Positions 1-6,419 of a DNA stretch of 6,419 nucleotides are shown piece after piece. Within the stretch, counting starts at the first letter, position 1. Each line of letters opens with the position of its first letter. Position numbers and translations under genes: made by a program. The notes beneath the pieces are model-generated. The model saw only the letters and a list, made by a program, of their open reading frames with translations. It was not told the DNA's origin and made no database searches. This DNA comes from DATECU01 sp035286745 (GTDB lineage: Bacteria > Acidobacteriota > Vicinamibacteria > Fen-336): positions 1 to 6,419 of the forward strand of contig DATECU010000075.1 of NCBI GenBank assembly GCA_035286745.1, read 5' to 3'.

Positions 1-1913
1 CCTACGGTTATGCGCAGGCGCGAACCCCGAACCTGGACGCGCTGGCCCGCCGAGGCCTGCGCTTCGAGGAGGCGCTGGCCTCAGTGCCCCTCACCCTCCC
101 CTCGCACGCGACCCTTCTCTCCGGCCTGGAGCCGCCGCATCACGGCGTCCACGACAACGGGACCTACGTCTTTCCGCCCGACCGGGACACCCTGGCCGGC
201 CTGCTCAAGGCCCAGGGCTACGCCACCGGTGCCTTCGTCGCCGCCTACGTGCTGGACCGCCGCTTCGGCCTGGCTCGCGGCTTCGACCTCTACGACGACC
301 GCATCGAACGGCGGAGCGAGGGGGGGAGCGTGCTGGAGTCCGAGCGAAGCTGCGACGCCGTGGTGGAAGCGGCGCGCTCCTGGATTGGCCAGCAGCAGGG
401 GCCCTTCCTGGCTTGGCTCCACTTCTACGAGCCGCACGCGCCTTACGATCCGGTCTCGCCCTATGGTGAGGCCAGCCCGGGGCGGCCGTACGACGGGGAA
501 GTGGCCCACGCCGACGCCTGCTTTGGCCGGGCCCTCGCCACCGCCGAGGCTCGAGCCCGGGGAAAGCTGGTGGTGGTGGTGGTCGGCGATCACGGCGAAG
601 GGCTGGGGGATCACGGGGAGCGCACGCACGGCTTCTTCATCTACCAGTCGACGCTCAAGGTCCCGTTCCTGCTCTCGGCACCCGGCGTGAGGGCGGAAGC
701 CCGTGCCGGGCCGGTGCGCACGGCGGACCTGGTGCCCACGCTGCTCGGCCTGGTGGCACCGCCGGCCGCGAAGCCGCCGAGCTTCGACGGGACCGATCTG
801 CTGGCGGGGCCGTCGCCCCGCGAGGCCTATGCGGAGACGGTGTACCCGCAGACGCTCGGCTGGGCGCCGCTCCATGCCTTTCGCAGCGGATCGCTCAAGT
901 TGATCGAGGCGCCCCGTCCGGAGCTTTTCGACCTGGCGAGCGATCCCGCGGAGACCCGCGACTTGAGCGCCGAGCGGCCGCGAGAGGTGGAGCGGCTGCG
1001 GGCGGCGCTTCAGGCCCTGCGCAGCGGAGAGCGGGCCAGCGCGCGAGCCGCGGACGCCGAGACCGCCGAACGATTGAGAGCGCTCGGCTACGTGGGCGCC
1101 GCCGCCCCTGTCATCGCCTCCGGGCCGAGCAAGGACCCCAAGGACGCGCTGGTCCTGTGGACCGCCTTCGAGGAGGCGCTGGGGGCGGAGGCCCGAGGCG
1201 ACCGAGAAGCGGCCATCCGCGGCCTGCGGGCGCTGCTGGCGCGGGAGCCCGGAAACGTCAGCTTCCGGCGCAGCCTGTCGACGGCCTTGCGAAAGGGCGG
1301 CCGCCTCGCCGAAGCGGTGGCGGTCTTGGGACCAGACGACGACCGCGATCCGGTGGCAGCGCACGAGCGGGCAGTGGCCCTGGCCGAAGCCGGGCGGGTG
1401 GCCGAGGCCATCGTCGCCGAGCAGAAGGCGATTGCCCTGAACCCGCTCTTGCCCGAACCTCTGAACCACCTGGGGGTGTTGGAGGCGCGACAAGGCCGCC
1501 TGCCGGAGGCTTTGGGGGCATTCGAGCGGGCCCTGGAACTGGACCCCAACAACGCCCAGGCCTGGTGCAACAAGGGGAACGCCCTGCAAGGGCTGGGGCG
1601 GCCGGGGGAGGCCGCGAGCGCCTATCGAATGGCGCTGAACCTGGCCCCGCGATCGGTCGACGCCCGCAACGGTCTGGGGGTGCAGGCGGTGGCGGCAGGA
1701 GATCTGGCTCTGGCCGCCCGGCTGTTCCGCGAGGTGCTGGAGATCCAGCCCGCCCATGTCGATGCCGCGCTCAATCTGGCCGTCGTCGAAGCGCAGAGTG
1801 GGCAGTCGATCGCCGCCCGGGCTCGGCTCATCGCTCTGCTGCGCACGAACCCGGAGCCGGGGGTTCGGCGCAAGGCGGAGGGCCTGCTGGCCGTTCTCGG
1901 CACCCGGCCCTAA
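1..1913 (+). CDS. Sulfatase-fold hydrolase/transferase with C-terminal TPR array (5' partial)
   Basis: The reading frame is open from the left edge (first whole codon at 3, Tyr) to TAA 1911-1913, giving 636 visible residues. The start lies upstream: the in-frame GTG at 84 is internal, because the family stretch YGY..RTPNLDALA precedes it. Missing are the N-terminal metal-binding Asp residues and any export signal. Visible alkaline-phosphatase-superfamily landmarks are the active-site loop TLPSHATLLSG (nt 93-125), HFYEPH (420-437), the metal-binding Asp-His of GDHGEG (588-593) and THG (624-632). The domain ends near LRALGYVG (about nt 1077-1100). From about nt 1143 to 1860 there are roughly six or seven TPR units, the clearest running from HLGVLEARQGRLPEAL to ALELDPNN. 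The nucleophile position is Thr, not Cys/Ser, so sulfatase activity should not be assumed; phospho-ester hydrolysis or transfer is an alternative. TPRs imply a protein partner. Such fusions are familiar in Acidobacteriota-type genomes. The substrate is unknown. Confidence 0.93.
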   Translation, partial: YGYAQARTPNLDALARRGLRFEEALASVPLTLPSHATLLSGLEPPHHGVHDNGTYVFPPDRDTLAGLLKAQGYATGAFVAAYVLDRRFGLARGFDLYDDRIERRSEGGSVLESERSCDAVVEAARSWIGQQQGPFLAWLHFYEPHAPYDPVSPYGEASPGRPYDGEVAHADACFGRALATAEARARGKLVVVVVGDHGEGLGDHGERTHGFFIYQSTLKVPFLLSAPGVRAEARAGPVRTADLVPTLLGLVAPPAAKPPSFDGTDLLAGPSPREAYAETVYPQTLGWAPLHAFRSGSLKLIEAPRPELFDLASDPAETRDLSAERPREVERLRAALQALRSGERASARAADAETAERLRALGYVGAAAPVIASGPSKDPKDALVLWTAFEEALGAEARGDREAAIRGLRALLAREPGNVSFRRSLSTALRKGGRLAEAVAVLGPDDDRDPVAAHERAVALAEAGRVAEAIVAEQKAIALNPLLPEPLNHLGVLEARQGRLPEALGAFERALELDPNNAQAWCNKGNALQGLGRPGEAASAYRMALNLAPRSVDARNGLGVQAVAAGDLALAARLFREVLEIQPAHVDAALNLAVVEAQSGQSIAARARLIALLRTNPEPGVRRKAEGLLAVLGTRP

Positions 1914-1971
1914 TCCAAGACCTTGGAGTCGTCCAGGGGGCCGAATTCAAAATGCCGAAGGTCGCGGGACC
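1914..1971 (+). other. Short inverted repeats after the sulfatase-TPR stop codon
   Basis: Directly after the stop codon, TCCAAG (1914-1919) and CTTGGA (1922-1927) form a 6-bp inverted repeat; with the inner pair open it gives a 5-bp stem and 4-base loop. A second one, GGTC-gcgg-GACC, lies at 1960-1971. Neither is followed by a T-run, so neither is a convincing intrinsic terminator. They could be weak 3' structures or chance, and the sulfatase gene may end by a Rho-dependent route or read through. Confidence 0.25.
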
Positions 1972-1994
1972 CTATTCACCGAAACCCCGGCTTT

Positions 1995-2009
1995 CCAGCG
2001 GTTTGCTGG
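1995..2009 (+). repeat. Inverted repeat CCAGC-N5-GCTGG upstream of the sigma-54 promoter
   Basis: A perfect 5-bp inverted repeat with a 5-base spacer ends 11 bases before the -24 element at 2021. The same arms recur at 2084-2094 with a 1-base spacer (CCAGC-C-GCTGG). The pair could be a regulator site flanking the promoter, but bacterial enhancer sites for sigma-54 promoters usually lie farther upstream, and 5-bp GC-rich arms arise easily by chance here. Confidence 0.2.
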
Positions 2010-2020
2010 GCTCTTCCGAG

Positions 2021-2036
2021 TGGCCCGGAGCTTGCA
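2021..2036 (+). promoter_or_regulatory. Candidate sigma-54 (RpoN) -24/-12 promoter of the receptor gene
   Basis: The sequence TGGCCCGGAGCTTGCA matches the consensus TGGCACG-N4-TTGCW with one mismatch (C for A) inside the -24 block. The invariant GG (2022-2023) and GC (2034-2035) are separated by exactly 10 bases, as the family requires. The base before TGG is G rather than the preferred pyrimidine. Transcription would start near 2046-2048, leaving an untranslated leader of about 120 bases before ATG 2167. Sigma-54 promoters need an ATP-hydrolysing enhancer-binding protein; no such gene is in the window. The location, in the intergenic region and on the right strand, supports the call. Confidence 0.7.
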
Positions 2037-2072
2037 ACTCGGACGCACAGCTTCGTCCCGTACCTCGTTCGT

Positions 2073-2143
2073 GGCTGGGGTGTCCAGCCGCTGGTTTCTG
2101 GTTTGATCCCGGGTGCGCTGCCGCCAGAGAACCCCCCCGGGGT
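2073..2143 (+). promoter_or_regulatory. Structured 5' leader of the receptor mRNA
   Basis: Three stems can form between the predicted start site and the ribosome binding site. The first is GGCTGG (2073-2078) with CCAGCC (2084-2089), a perfect 6-bp stem with loop GGTGT. The second pairs 2093-2101 (GGTTTCTGG) with 2124-2133 (CCAGAGAACC), with one bulge and one G-U pair. The third is ACCCC (2131-2135) with GGGGT (2139-2143), loop CCC, ending 9 bases before the Shine-Dalgarno. The second and third overlap at 2131-2133 and so compete slightly. No known riboswitch class is recognised; GC-rich DNA gives many such stems by chance. Confidence 0.3.
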
Positions 2144-2152
2144 CGTTTGTGT

Positions 2153-2158
2153 GGAGGA
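2153..2158 (+). promoter_or_regulatory. Shine-Dalgarno GGAGGA fixing the receptor start
   Basis: GGAGGA sits 8 bases before ATG 2167, a near-ideal anti-Shine-Dalgarno match and spacing. It selects ATG 2167 over the in-frame GTG at 2113, which would add 18 residues ahead of a perfect signal peptide. Confidence 0.85.
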
Positions 2159-2166
2159 CGCTTCAA

Positions 2167-5010
2167 ATGCTCAGACTTCGCCTGTTGGCGATTGTTCTCC
2201 TCGGTCTCGCCGTGGCCACCCCGGGCTTCGCCCAGGGAGTCAACGGCGTGCTGGAGGGGAAGGTGACCGACGAGCAGGGCTTGGCCCTGCCCGGGGTGAA
2301 CGTGACGGTGCGCCATTCGGCCACCGGCTTCCAACGGTCGGCGACCTCGGACACGACCGGCGTGTTCCGGGTGCCCGGCTTGCCCATCGGGAAGTACGAG
2401 GTCAAGACCACGATGTCGGGCTTTGCCGCTCAGACCTTGAAGAGCCTGGACATCAACGTGGCATCCACCACCACCGTCGACTTCCGTTTGGCGGTGGCGG
2501 GCAAGACCGAAGAGGTGGTGGTGACCGCCGAGGCGCCCCTGATCGACGTCAAGGACTCCGGCGTGGGTGAGATCGTCACCTCGACCCAGATCGAGAACCT
2601 GCCGCTCAACGGCCGGCAGTTCGGCAACCTGGCGGCCCTGGTGCCCGGCGTCAGCCTGGGATTCCACACCGACCCCACCAAGTCGACGCAGTTTGCGCCC
2701 CAGGCGGGCGGCGGCGGCGGCCGCAACATCAACTACCTGATCGACGGCGGCGACAACAACGACGACACCGTCGGCGGCCTGGTGCAGAACTTCCCGCTCG
2801 ACTCGATCGGTGAGTTCAACTTCCAGACCCAGCGCTTCAAGGCCGAGTACGGCCGCGCCAACGGCGGCACGCTGACGGTGGTGACCAAGAGCGGCACCAA
2901 CGACCTCCGCGGCTCCGCCTTCAACTACTTCCGAGACAAGAGCCTGAACTCCCAGACCGAGACCGAAAAGCTGCACGAGGTGGAAAAGGGCGCCTACCGC
3001 AAGTACCAGTATGGCGGAAGCCTGGGTGGGCCGATCGTCAGGGACAAGACCCACTTCTTCCTTTCCTTCGAGCGGGTCCAGCAGGACACCACGCAGTCGG
3101 TCGACACGCTGGGCCTGTTTCCCGAGAAGGACGGCGTCTACGATCTCCCCTACCGGGAGAACATGTTCGTAGGCAAGGTCACTCATCAGCTCACCCCGAA
3201 CAACTACCTTTCGGTGCGCTACGGGTTCAACAACAACAGCCAGATCTACGGAGCCAGCCCGCAGTCGGCTCCCGAATCCTGGGGCGACAACAAGAACTCC
3301 TTCCACTCGGCCAACCTGAACCTGAACTCGGTGCTGAGCGGCGGCAAGCTGAACGAGCTCATGTTCCAGTATTCGTTCTTCAGCAACCACATCACGGAGA
3401 TGTCGACCCTGCCGTCCGAGACCTTCCCGAGCGGCGTGTACGTGGGTCAGAGCGTCAACACGCCGCAGAGCACCGACCAGCAGAAGTACCAGTTGCGCGA
3501 CGACTTCACCTGGAACCAGGGCCGCCACGAGCTGAAGGCGGGGGTGAGCTTCATCAACGAACCGGTGCTCGACATCACCTTCTCCACTGGCCAGCAGCCG
3601 TCTTACGTCCACCTCGAGGATAGCCGCAACTCACCCATCAGCAGCATCACCTACAACGGCTCCATCGGCGGCGGCGAGGGCGGCAACATCGGCAAGATCC
3701 CCAACAAGCAATACGGCCTCTACCTGCAGGATACCTGGCGAGCCACCGACAAGCTGACGTTCGACCTGGGCGTTCGCTACGACTACGTCTCCGGCTTCGC
3801 CTTCGACCAGGAGGAGAACCCGGTGTTCGCCGATCTACAGGCGGCCGGCAGGGCCGGGAAGCTCGACGGTGTGATCGGCCTGGAGGACTTCGGCCAGGAG
3901 CCGGCTGAGGACAAGAACAACGTGGCCCCGCGCGCCGGCTTCACCTTCGACGCGAACGGCAACGGCAGCCTCGTCGTGCGCGGGGGTGCCGGGCGCTACT
4001 ACGATTTTGCCTACACCAACGCCAACATCCTGTTTGCGGTGATCAGCGCCCAGTCGTCGTTCGGGCAGATCTACTCCCATGACAACACCGCGGGCATCAA
4101 GAACCCCGACGGCAGCAACTACCAGGTCGGTCAGCCGCTGCCCCCCAACCAGCTCACGCCCACCCGCCCGCACTTCAACCACGGGGCATCCCCGCGGATC
4201 AAGCAGCCCTACACCGATCAGGCCAACCTGGGCTTCTCGAAGTCCCTGGGCAAGAGCTACGCCATCGAGTTCGATGCCATCTACGCCGAGGGCAAGGACT
4301 TGGGCGTGCGGCCCCGGCTCAACGTTCGCATCAACGGCGGGCCGCGGCGCTTCTCGACCATCCTGCCCAACGTCGGCAGCTCCAACTTCGCCGCCGACGT
4401 TTCTGAAGGTCGCAGCCACTACAAGGCGATCAGCTTGGCCTTCAAGAAGCGCTGGGATGGCAAGCTCCAGTTCCTGGCCAGCTACACGCTCTCCAAGTCC
4501 ACCGCCACCTCGCGCCGGGCCACCGACGAGTTCATTGGCGATACGCTGGTGAATGCCTTCGATCCCTTTGCCGACGTGCAGGAAGGGCCGACCAACAACG
4601 ATGCGCGGCATCGCATCAACCTGAGCGGGGTGTGGAGCCCGGGCTTCGGGCTGACCGTCGCCCCGGTCTTCCGGTACCGCTCCAAGACGCCGTACACGAT
4701 CACCACTGGAAACGACGACAACAAGGACGGCGTCAACTTCGACCTGCCCGCCGGAACCGAGACCGTCAACCAGGCGCGGGGATCGGACTTCAGCCAACTC
4801 GACCTGCGCGTCTCCAAGAAGTTCAGCCTCACCGGCAGGGTGAAGCTCGATCTGATCGCCGAGGCCTTCAACGTCCTGAACGCCAAGAACCCCGGCGGCT
4901 ACAACGGCAACATGAGGTCGTCGACCTTCGGGCAACCGACGGAGTATGCGGGCGACTTCCAGCGTGGCGAGCAGCGTATCGGTCAGTTCGGGCTCCGCGT
5001 GGAGTTCTAG
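2167..5010 (+). CDS. Oar-like TonB-dependent outer-membrane receptor with carboxypeptidase-regulatory-like N-terminal domain
   Basis: This is a complete 947-residue protein, a usual length for the family. The start is ATG 2167, set by the Shine-Dalgarno and by an immediate signal peptide: MLRLR, a Leu/Val-rich core, and a likely cut after ATPGFA (residue 22). Residues about 26-105 form a beta-sandwich of the CarboxypepD_reg type (GKVTDEQGLALPGVNVTV, then GVFRVPGLPIGKYEV). EEVVVTAE (115-122) resembles a TonB box. The plug follows, with NLPLNGRQF near residue 144 and YLIDGGDNNDD after it. The rest is the 22-strand-type beta barrel, ending in GLRVEF with the terminal Phe used for outer-membrane insertion. 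It would import a ligand into the periplasm using TonB-ExbBD energy; the ligand cannot be read from sequence. No SusD-like lipoprotein gene adjoins it, so it is not a SusC/D pair. A sigma-54 promoter lies upstream and an intrinsic terminator follows, so it appears to be transcribed alone. No frameshift is seen. Confidence 0.95.
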   Translation: MLRLRLLAIVLLGLAVATPGFAQGVNGVLEGKVTDEQGLALPGVNVTVRHSATGFQRSATSDTTGVFRVPGLPIGKYEVKTTMSGFAAQTLKSLDINVASTTTVDFRLAVAGKTEEVVVTAEAPLIDVKDSGVGEIVTSTQIENLPLNGRQFGNLAALVPGVSLGFHTDPTKSTQFAPQAGGGGGRNINYLIDGGDNNDDTVGGLVQNFPLDSIGEFNFQTQRFKAEYGRANGGTLTVVTKSGTNDLRGSAFNYFRDKSLNSQTETEKLHEVEKGAYRKYQYGGSLGGPIVRDKTHFFLSFERVQQDTTQSVDTLGLFPEKDGVYDLPYRENMFVGKVTHQLTPNNYLSVRYGFNNNSQIYGASPQSAPESWGDNKNSFHSANLNLNSVLSGGKLNELMFQYSFFSNHITEMSTLPSETFPSGVYVGQSVNTPQSTDQQKYQLRDDFTWNQGRHELKAGVSFINEPVLDITFSTGQQPSYVHLEDSRNSPISSITYNGSIGGGEGGNIGKIPNKQYGLYLQDTWRATDKLTFDLGVRYDYVSGFAFDQEENPVFADLQAAGRAGKLDGVIGLEDFGQEPAEDKNNVAPRAGFTFDANGNGSLVVRGGAGRYYDFAYTNANILFAVISAQSSFGQIYSHDNTAGIKNPDGSNYQVGQPLPPNQLTPTRPHFNHGASPRIKQPYTDQANLGFSKSLGKSYAIEFDAIYAEGKDLGVRPRLNVRINGGPRRFSTILPNVGSSNFAADVSEGRSHYKAISLAFKKRWDGKLQFLASYTLSKSTATSRRATDEFIGDTLVNAFDPFADVQEGPTNNDARHRINLSGVWSPGFGLTVAPVFRYRSKTPYTITTGNDDNKDGVNFDLPAGTETVNQARGSDFSQLDLRVSKKFSLTGRVKLDLIAEAFNVLNAKNPGGYNGNMRSSTFGQPTEYAGDFQRGEQRIGQFGLRVEF

Positions 5011-5036
5011 GACTCAACCGAAGCCGCAGACGGACC

Positions 5037-5065
5037 GGGCGGGGGCCAGGGGCCCCCGCCCTTTT
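5037..5065 (+). terminator. Rho-independent terminator after the receptor gene
   Basis: GGGCGGGGGCC (5037-5047) and GGCCCCCGCCC (5051-5061) form a perfect 11-bp GC-only stem with loop AGG, followed at once by TTTT (5062-5065). It begins 26 bases after the receptor stop codon. The U-tract is short, but the stem is very strong. There is no matching A-run on its left, so it should act on the + strand only. It separates the receptor transcript from the symporter gene. Confidence 0.9.
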
Positions 5066-5125
5066 CGTGTCGCCAGTCCCCGCTGTCCGCCGCGCGACCC
5101 CGCTGCTGCCCGCTCCGTTTTGCCG

Positions 5126-5131
5126 TATCAT
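5126..5131 (+). promoter_or_regulatory. Candidate -10 element for leaderless symporter mRNA
   Basis: TATCAT matches TATAAT at five of six bases and ends 9 bases before ATG 5141. Transcription from it would begin at about 5138-5141, at or within a few bases of the start codon. No Shine-Dalgarno is visible in the preceding 25 bases. No good -35 box is found at the usual spacing (CTGCTG at 5103-5108 is poor). The TANNNT-just-before-ATG layout is the known signature of leaderless genes in other phyla. Confidence 0.45.
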
Positions 5132-5140
5132 TCCGGCTCC

Positions 5141-6419
5141 ATGCTGCCCGAACCCGTTCGTCGCTTCATCCAGTGGGCCGCCGACGAAGCACTCTGGGGC
5201 CCGTTGCACCTGGGCGGCTACAGGTTCCCCTCCGTCCTCGCCATCCTGCTCTTCGGAAGCGGCCTCTACCTGACCATCCGCTACCGGTTCGTGCAGCTCA
5301 CGCGGTTCCGCGAGGCGGCTTTGACCCTCATCCCACCCCAGGCGGCGGGGGCCAAGGGTGCGCTCTCGCCCTTTCAGGCCTTCATGACCGCGCTGGCCGC
5401 CTCCATCGGCACCGGCAACATCGCCGGCGTGGCGACTGCGGTGGTGTCGGGCGGTCCCGGGGCCGTGTTCTGGATCTGGTGCTACGGCTTCTTCGCCACC
5501 ACCATCAAGTTCACCGAGGCGGTGCTGGGCGTTCGCTATCGCGTCCTGGGTGCGGGCCGGCTCTCCGCCGGACCCATGCACTACCTGCGGGATGGGCTGA
5601 AGTCCCCGAAGCTCGGCTGGGCCTACGCCCTGATCGCCGGCGTCGCCGCCCTGACCACGACACCCTTCACCCAGCCCAACTCGGTTGCGGTCGTATGGCA
5701 GAGCGAGTTCGGCGTCTCCACCTGGGTCACCGGGGTCATCGTGGCCGTTCTCACCTGGCTGGTGATCATCGGTGGCATCACCGCCATCGGTCGGGCCATG
5801 GAGAAGCTGGCCCCCCTCAAGGTCTTCCTCTACCTGGCCGGCGGGCTGGTGGTCATCGTCACTCACGGCCACCGCATCCCCGAGATCCTGGCCCTCATCT
5901 TCCGTGAGGCCTTCTCGATAGGTGCAGTGGTTGGCGGGACCACCGGGGCCGGCATCATGGTGGCCATGCGCTACGGCCTGGCCCGCGGGATCTACGCCAA
6001 CGAGGCCGGCTACGGCACGGCGGCGGTCGCCTACGGCACCGCCCGGAGCGAAGAACCGGTGCAGCAGGGGCTGAACGCGGTGATGGAGGTGTTCATCGTC
6101 TCCTGCGTGACCTCCTCCATCAGCGCTCTCACCATCCTGCTGAGCGGGGCCTGGCGGTCGGGCCTCACCAGCACCGCCGCCGTGGCCAGCGCCTTCAACT
6201 CCGCCATGCCCACGGTGGGGGGCTGGATGGTGGCTCTGTGTGCCTTCCTTTTCGGTTACACCACGCTCATTGGCTGGGCCTACTACGGGGAGCAGTTCCT
6301 GGAGCACATCATGGGCCCGCGGGTGGTCTTGCCCTATCGCTGGATCTACTGCGGCCTCATCGTGCTCGGTGCGGTCTCCCAGGTGGAGACGGTGAGGGCC
6401 TGGGGCGACCTGATGAATG
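5141..6419 (+). CDS. AGCS-family sodium:alanine/glycine symporter (3' partial)
   Basis: The frame is open from ATG 5141 to the right edge: 426 codons, with no stop in the window. AGCS proteins usually have about 440-550 residues, so a short C-terminal part is missing. This inner-membrane carrier takes up alanine or glycine with Na+ (or H+). Family motifs in order are ASIGTGNIAGVATA (from about residue 87), GGPGAVFWIW (104-113), a Gln-containing helix segment FTQPNSVA (176-183), the NEAGYGTAAVA signature (from residue 287), and GYTTLIGWAYYGEQFLE near the end. Many hydrophobic segments alternate with short loops. The N-terminus (about 28 residues before the first membrane segment) fits the family, which supports ATG 5141. 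An in-frame TTG at 5120 is possible but less likely. It is separated from the receptor gene by a terminator, so it is probably transcribed on its own. Coupling ion and exact substrate are inferred from the family. Confidence 0.95.
   Translation, partial: MLPEPVRRFIQWAADEALWGPLHLGGYRFPSVLAILLFGSGLYLTIRYRFVQLTRFREAALTLIPPQAAGAKGALSPFQAFMTALAASIGTGNIAGVATAVVSGGPGAVFWIWCYGFFATTIKFTEAVLGVRYRVLGAGRLSAGPMHYLRDGLKSPKLGWAYALIAGVAALTTTPFTQPNSVAVVWQSEFGVSTWVTGVIVAVLTWLVIIGGITAIGRAMEKLAPLKVFLYLAGGLVVIVTHGHRIPEILALIFREAFSIGAVVGGTTGAGIMVAMRYGLARGIYANEAGYGTAAVAYGTARSEEPVQQGLNAVMEVFIVSCVTSSISALTILLSGAWRSGLTSTAAVASAFNSAMPTVGGWMVALCAFLFGYTTLIGWAYYGEQFLEHIMGPRVVLPYRWIYCGLIVLGAVSQVETVRAWGDLMN

Noticed and set aside
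84..86. GTG as the start of the sulfatase-like gene
   Set aside because: The frame is open upstream to the window edge and encodes conserved family sequence (YGY..RTPNLDALA), so this codon is an internal Val.
567..584. GTG triplet repeat (four GTG codons followed by GTC) as a phase-variation tract
   Set aside because: It encodes the hydrophobic Val strand before the metal-binding GDHG, a normal family feature. Triplet slippage would not shift the frame.
81..1757. Long antisense open frame opposite the sulfatase-TPR gene
   Set aside because: It mirrors a GC-rich gene whose third positions are mostly G/C, which removes stops from the antisense frame. The product is rich in Arg, Gly, Gln and His with no domain sense, while the + strand shows clear family motifs.
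2113..2115. GTG as the start of the receptor gene
   Set aside because: It has no Shine-Dalgarno and would place 18 charged residues before a complete signal peptide. ATG 2167 has GGAGGA at ideal spacing.
1157..2266. + strand open frame overlapping the TPR region and the intergenic leader
   Set aside because: It is a Gly/Arg/Pro-rich out-of-frame reading of the TPR segment that runs through the promoter and into the receptor start. It has no homology sense.
1972..3612. Long antisense open frame spanning the promoter region and the receptor N-terminus
   Set aside because: It runs across the receptor leader and coding sequence, has no recognisable motifs, and is explained by codon bias on the + strand.
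3835..4935. Antisense open frame opposite the receptor barrel
   Set aside because: The composition is Val/Gly/Ala/Asp-rich without domains. It is a shadow of the barrel coding strand.
4868..6307. Antisense open frame opposite the symporter
   Set aside because: It crosses the intrinsic terminator and two genes, and its translation is His/Gly/Asp-rich low complexity. The + strand frame from 5141 carries unmistakable AGCS motifs.

Overview
The window is a GC-rich bacterial segment with three genes, all on the + strand. The combination points to an Acidobacteriota-like or similar soil/sediment Gram-negative bacterium. It holds a sulfatase-fold enzyme fused to TPR repeats, an Oar-like TonB-dependent receptor with an N-terminal carboxypeptidase-regulatory-like domain, and strong G/C bias at third codon positions. 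This assignment is inferred from gene types and composition; no rRNA or other marker gene is present.

Layout. Bases 1-1913 hold the 3' part of an alkaline-phosphatase/sulfatase-superfamily gene whose N-terminus lies outside the window; its C-terminal third is a TPR array. Bases 1914-2166 are an intergenic leader with a strong sigma-54 (-24/-12) promoter match at 2021-2036, several short inverted repeats, and a good Shine-Dalgarno that fixes the next start at ATG 2167. Bases 2167-5010 encode a complete 947-residue outer-membrane receptor with a signal peptide and a terminal Phe. A textbook intrinsic terminator (5037-5065) follows. Bases 5141-6419 hold the first 426 codons of an AGCS-family sodium:alanine/glycine symporter, cut by the window end. 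It lacks a Shine-Dalgarno and has a -10-like hexamer only 9 nt before its ATG, which suggests leaderless transcription.

How the genes relate. The internal promoter and the terminator suggest three separate transcription units rather than one operon. The receptor would take up an unknown ligand across the outer membrane with TonB energy, and the symporter would import small amino acids across the inner membrane. A shared nutrient role is possible, but the sequence shows no direct link. The most notable points are the Thr/His substitution in the sulfatase active-site motif (T-L-P-S-H instead of C/S-x-P-S-R), the sigma-54 promoter of the receptor gene with its structured leader, and the probable leaderless symporter start. 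I see no RNA genes, CRISPR arrays, insertion sequences or clearly novel multi-gene system.
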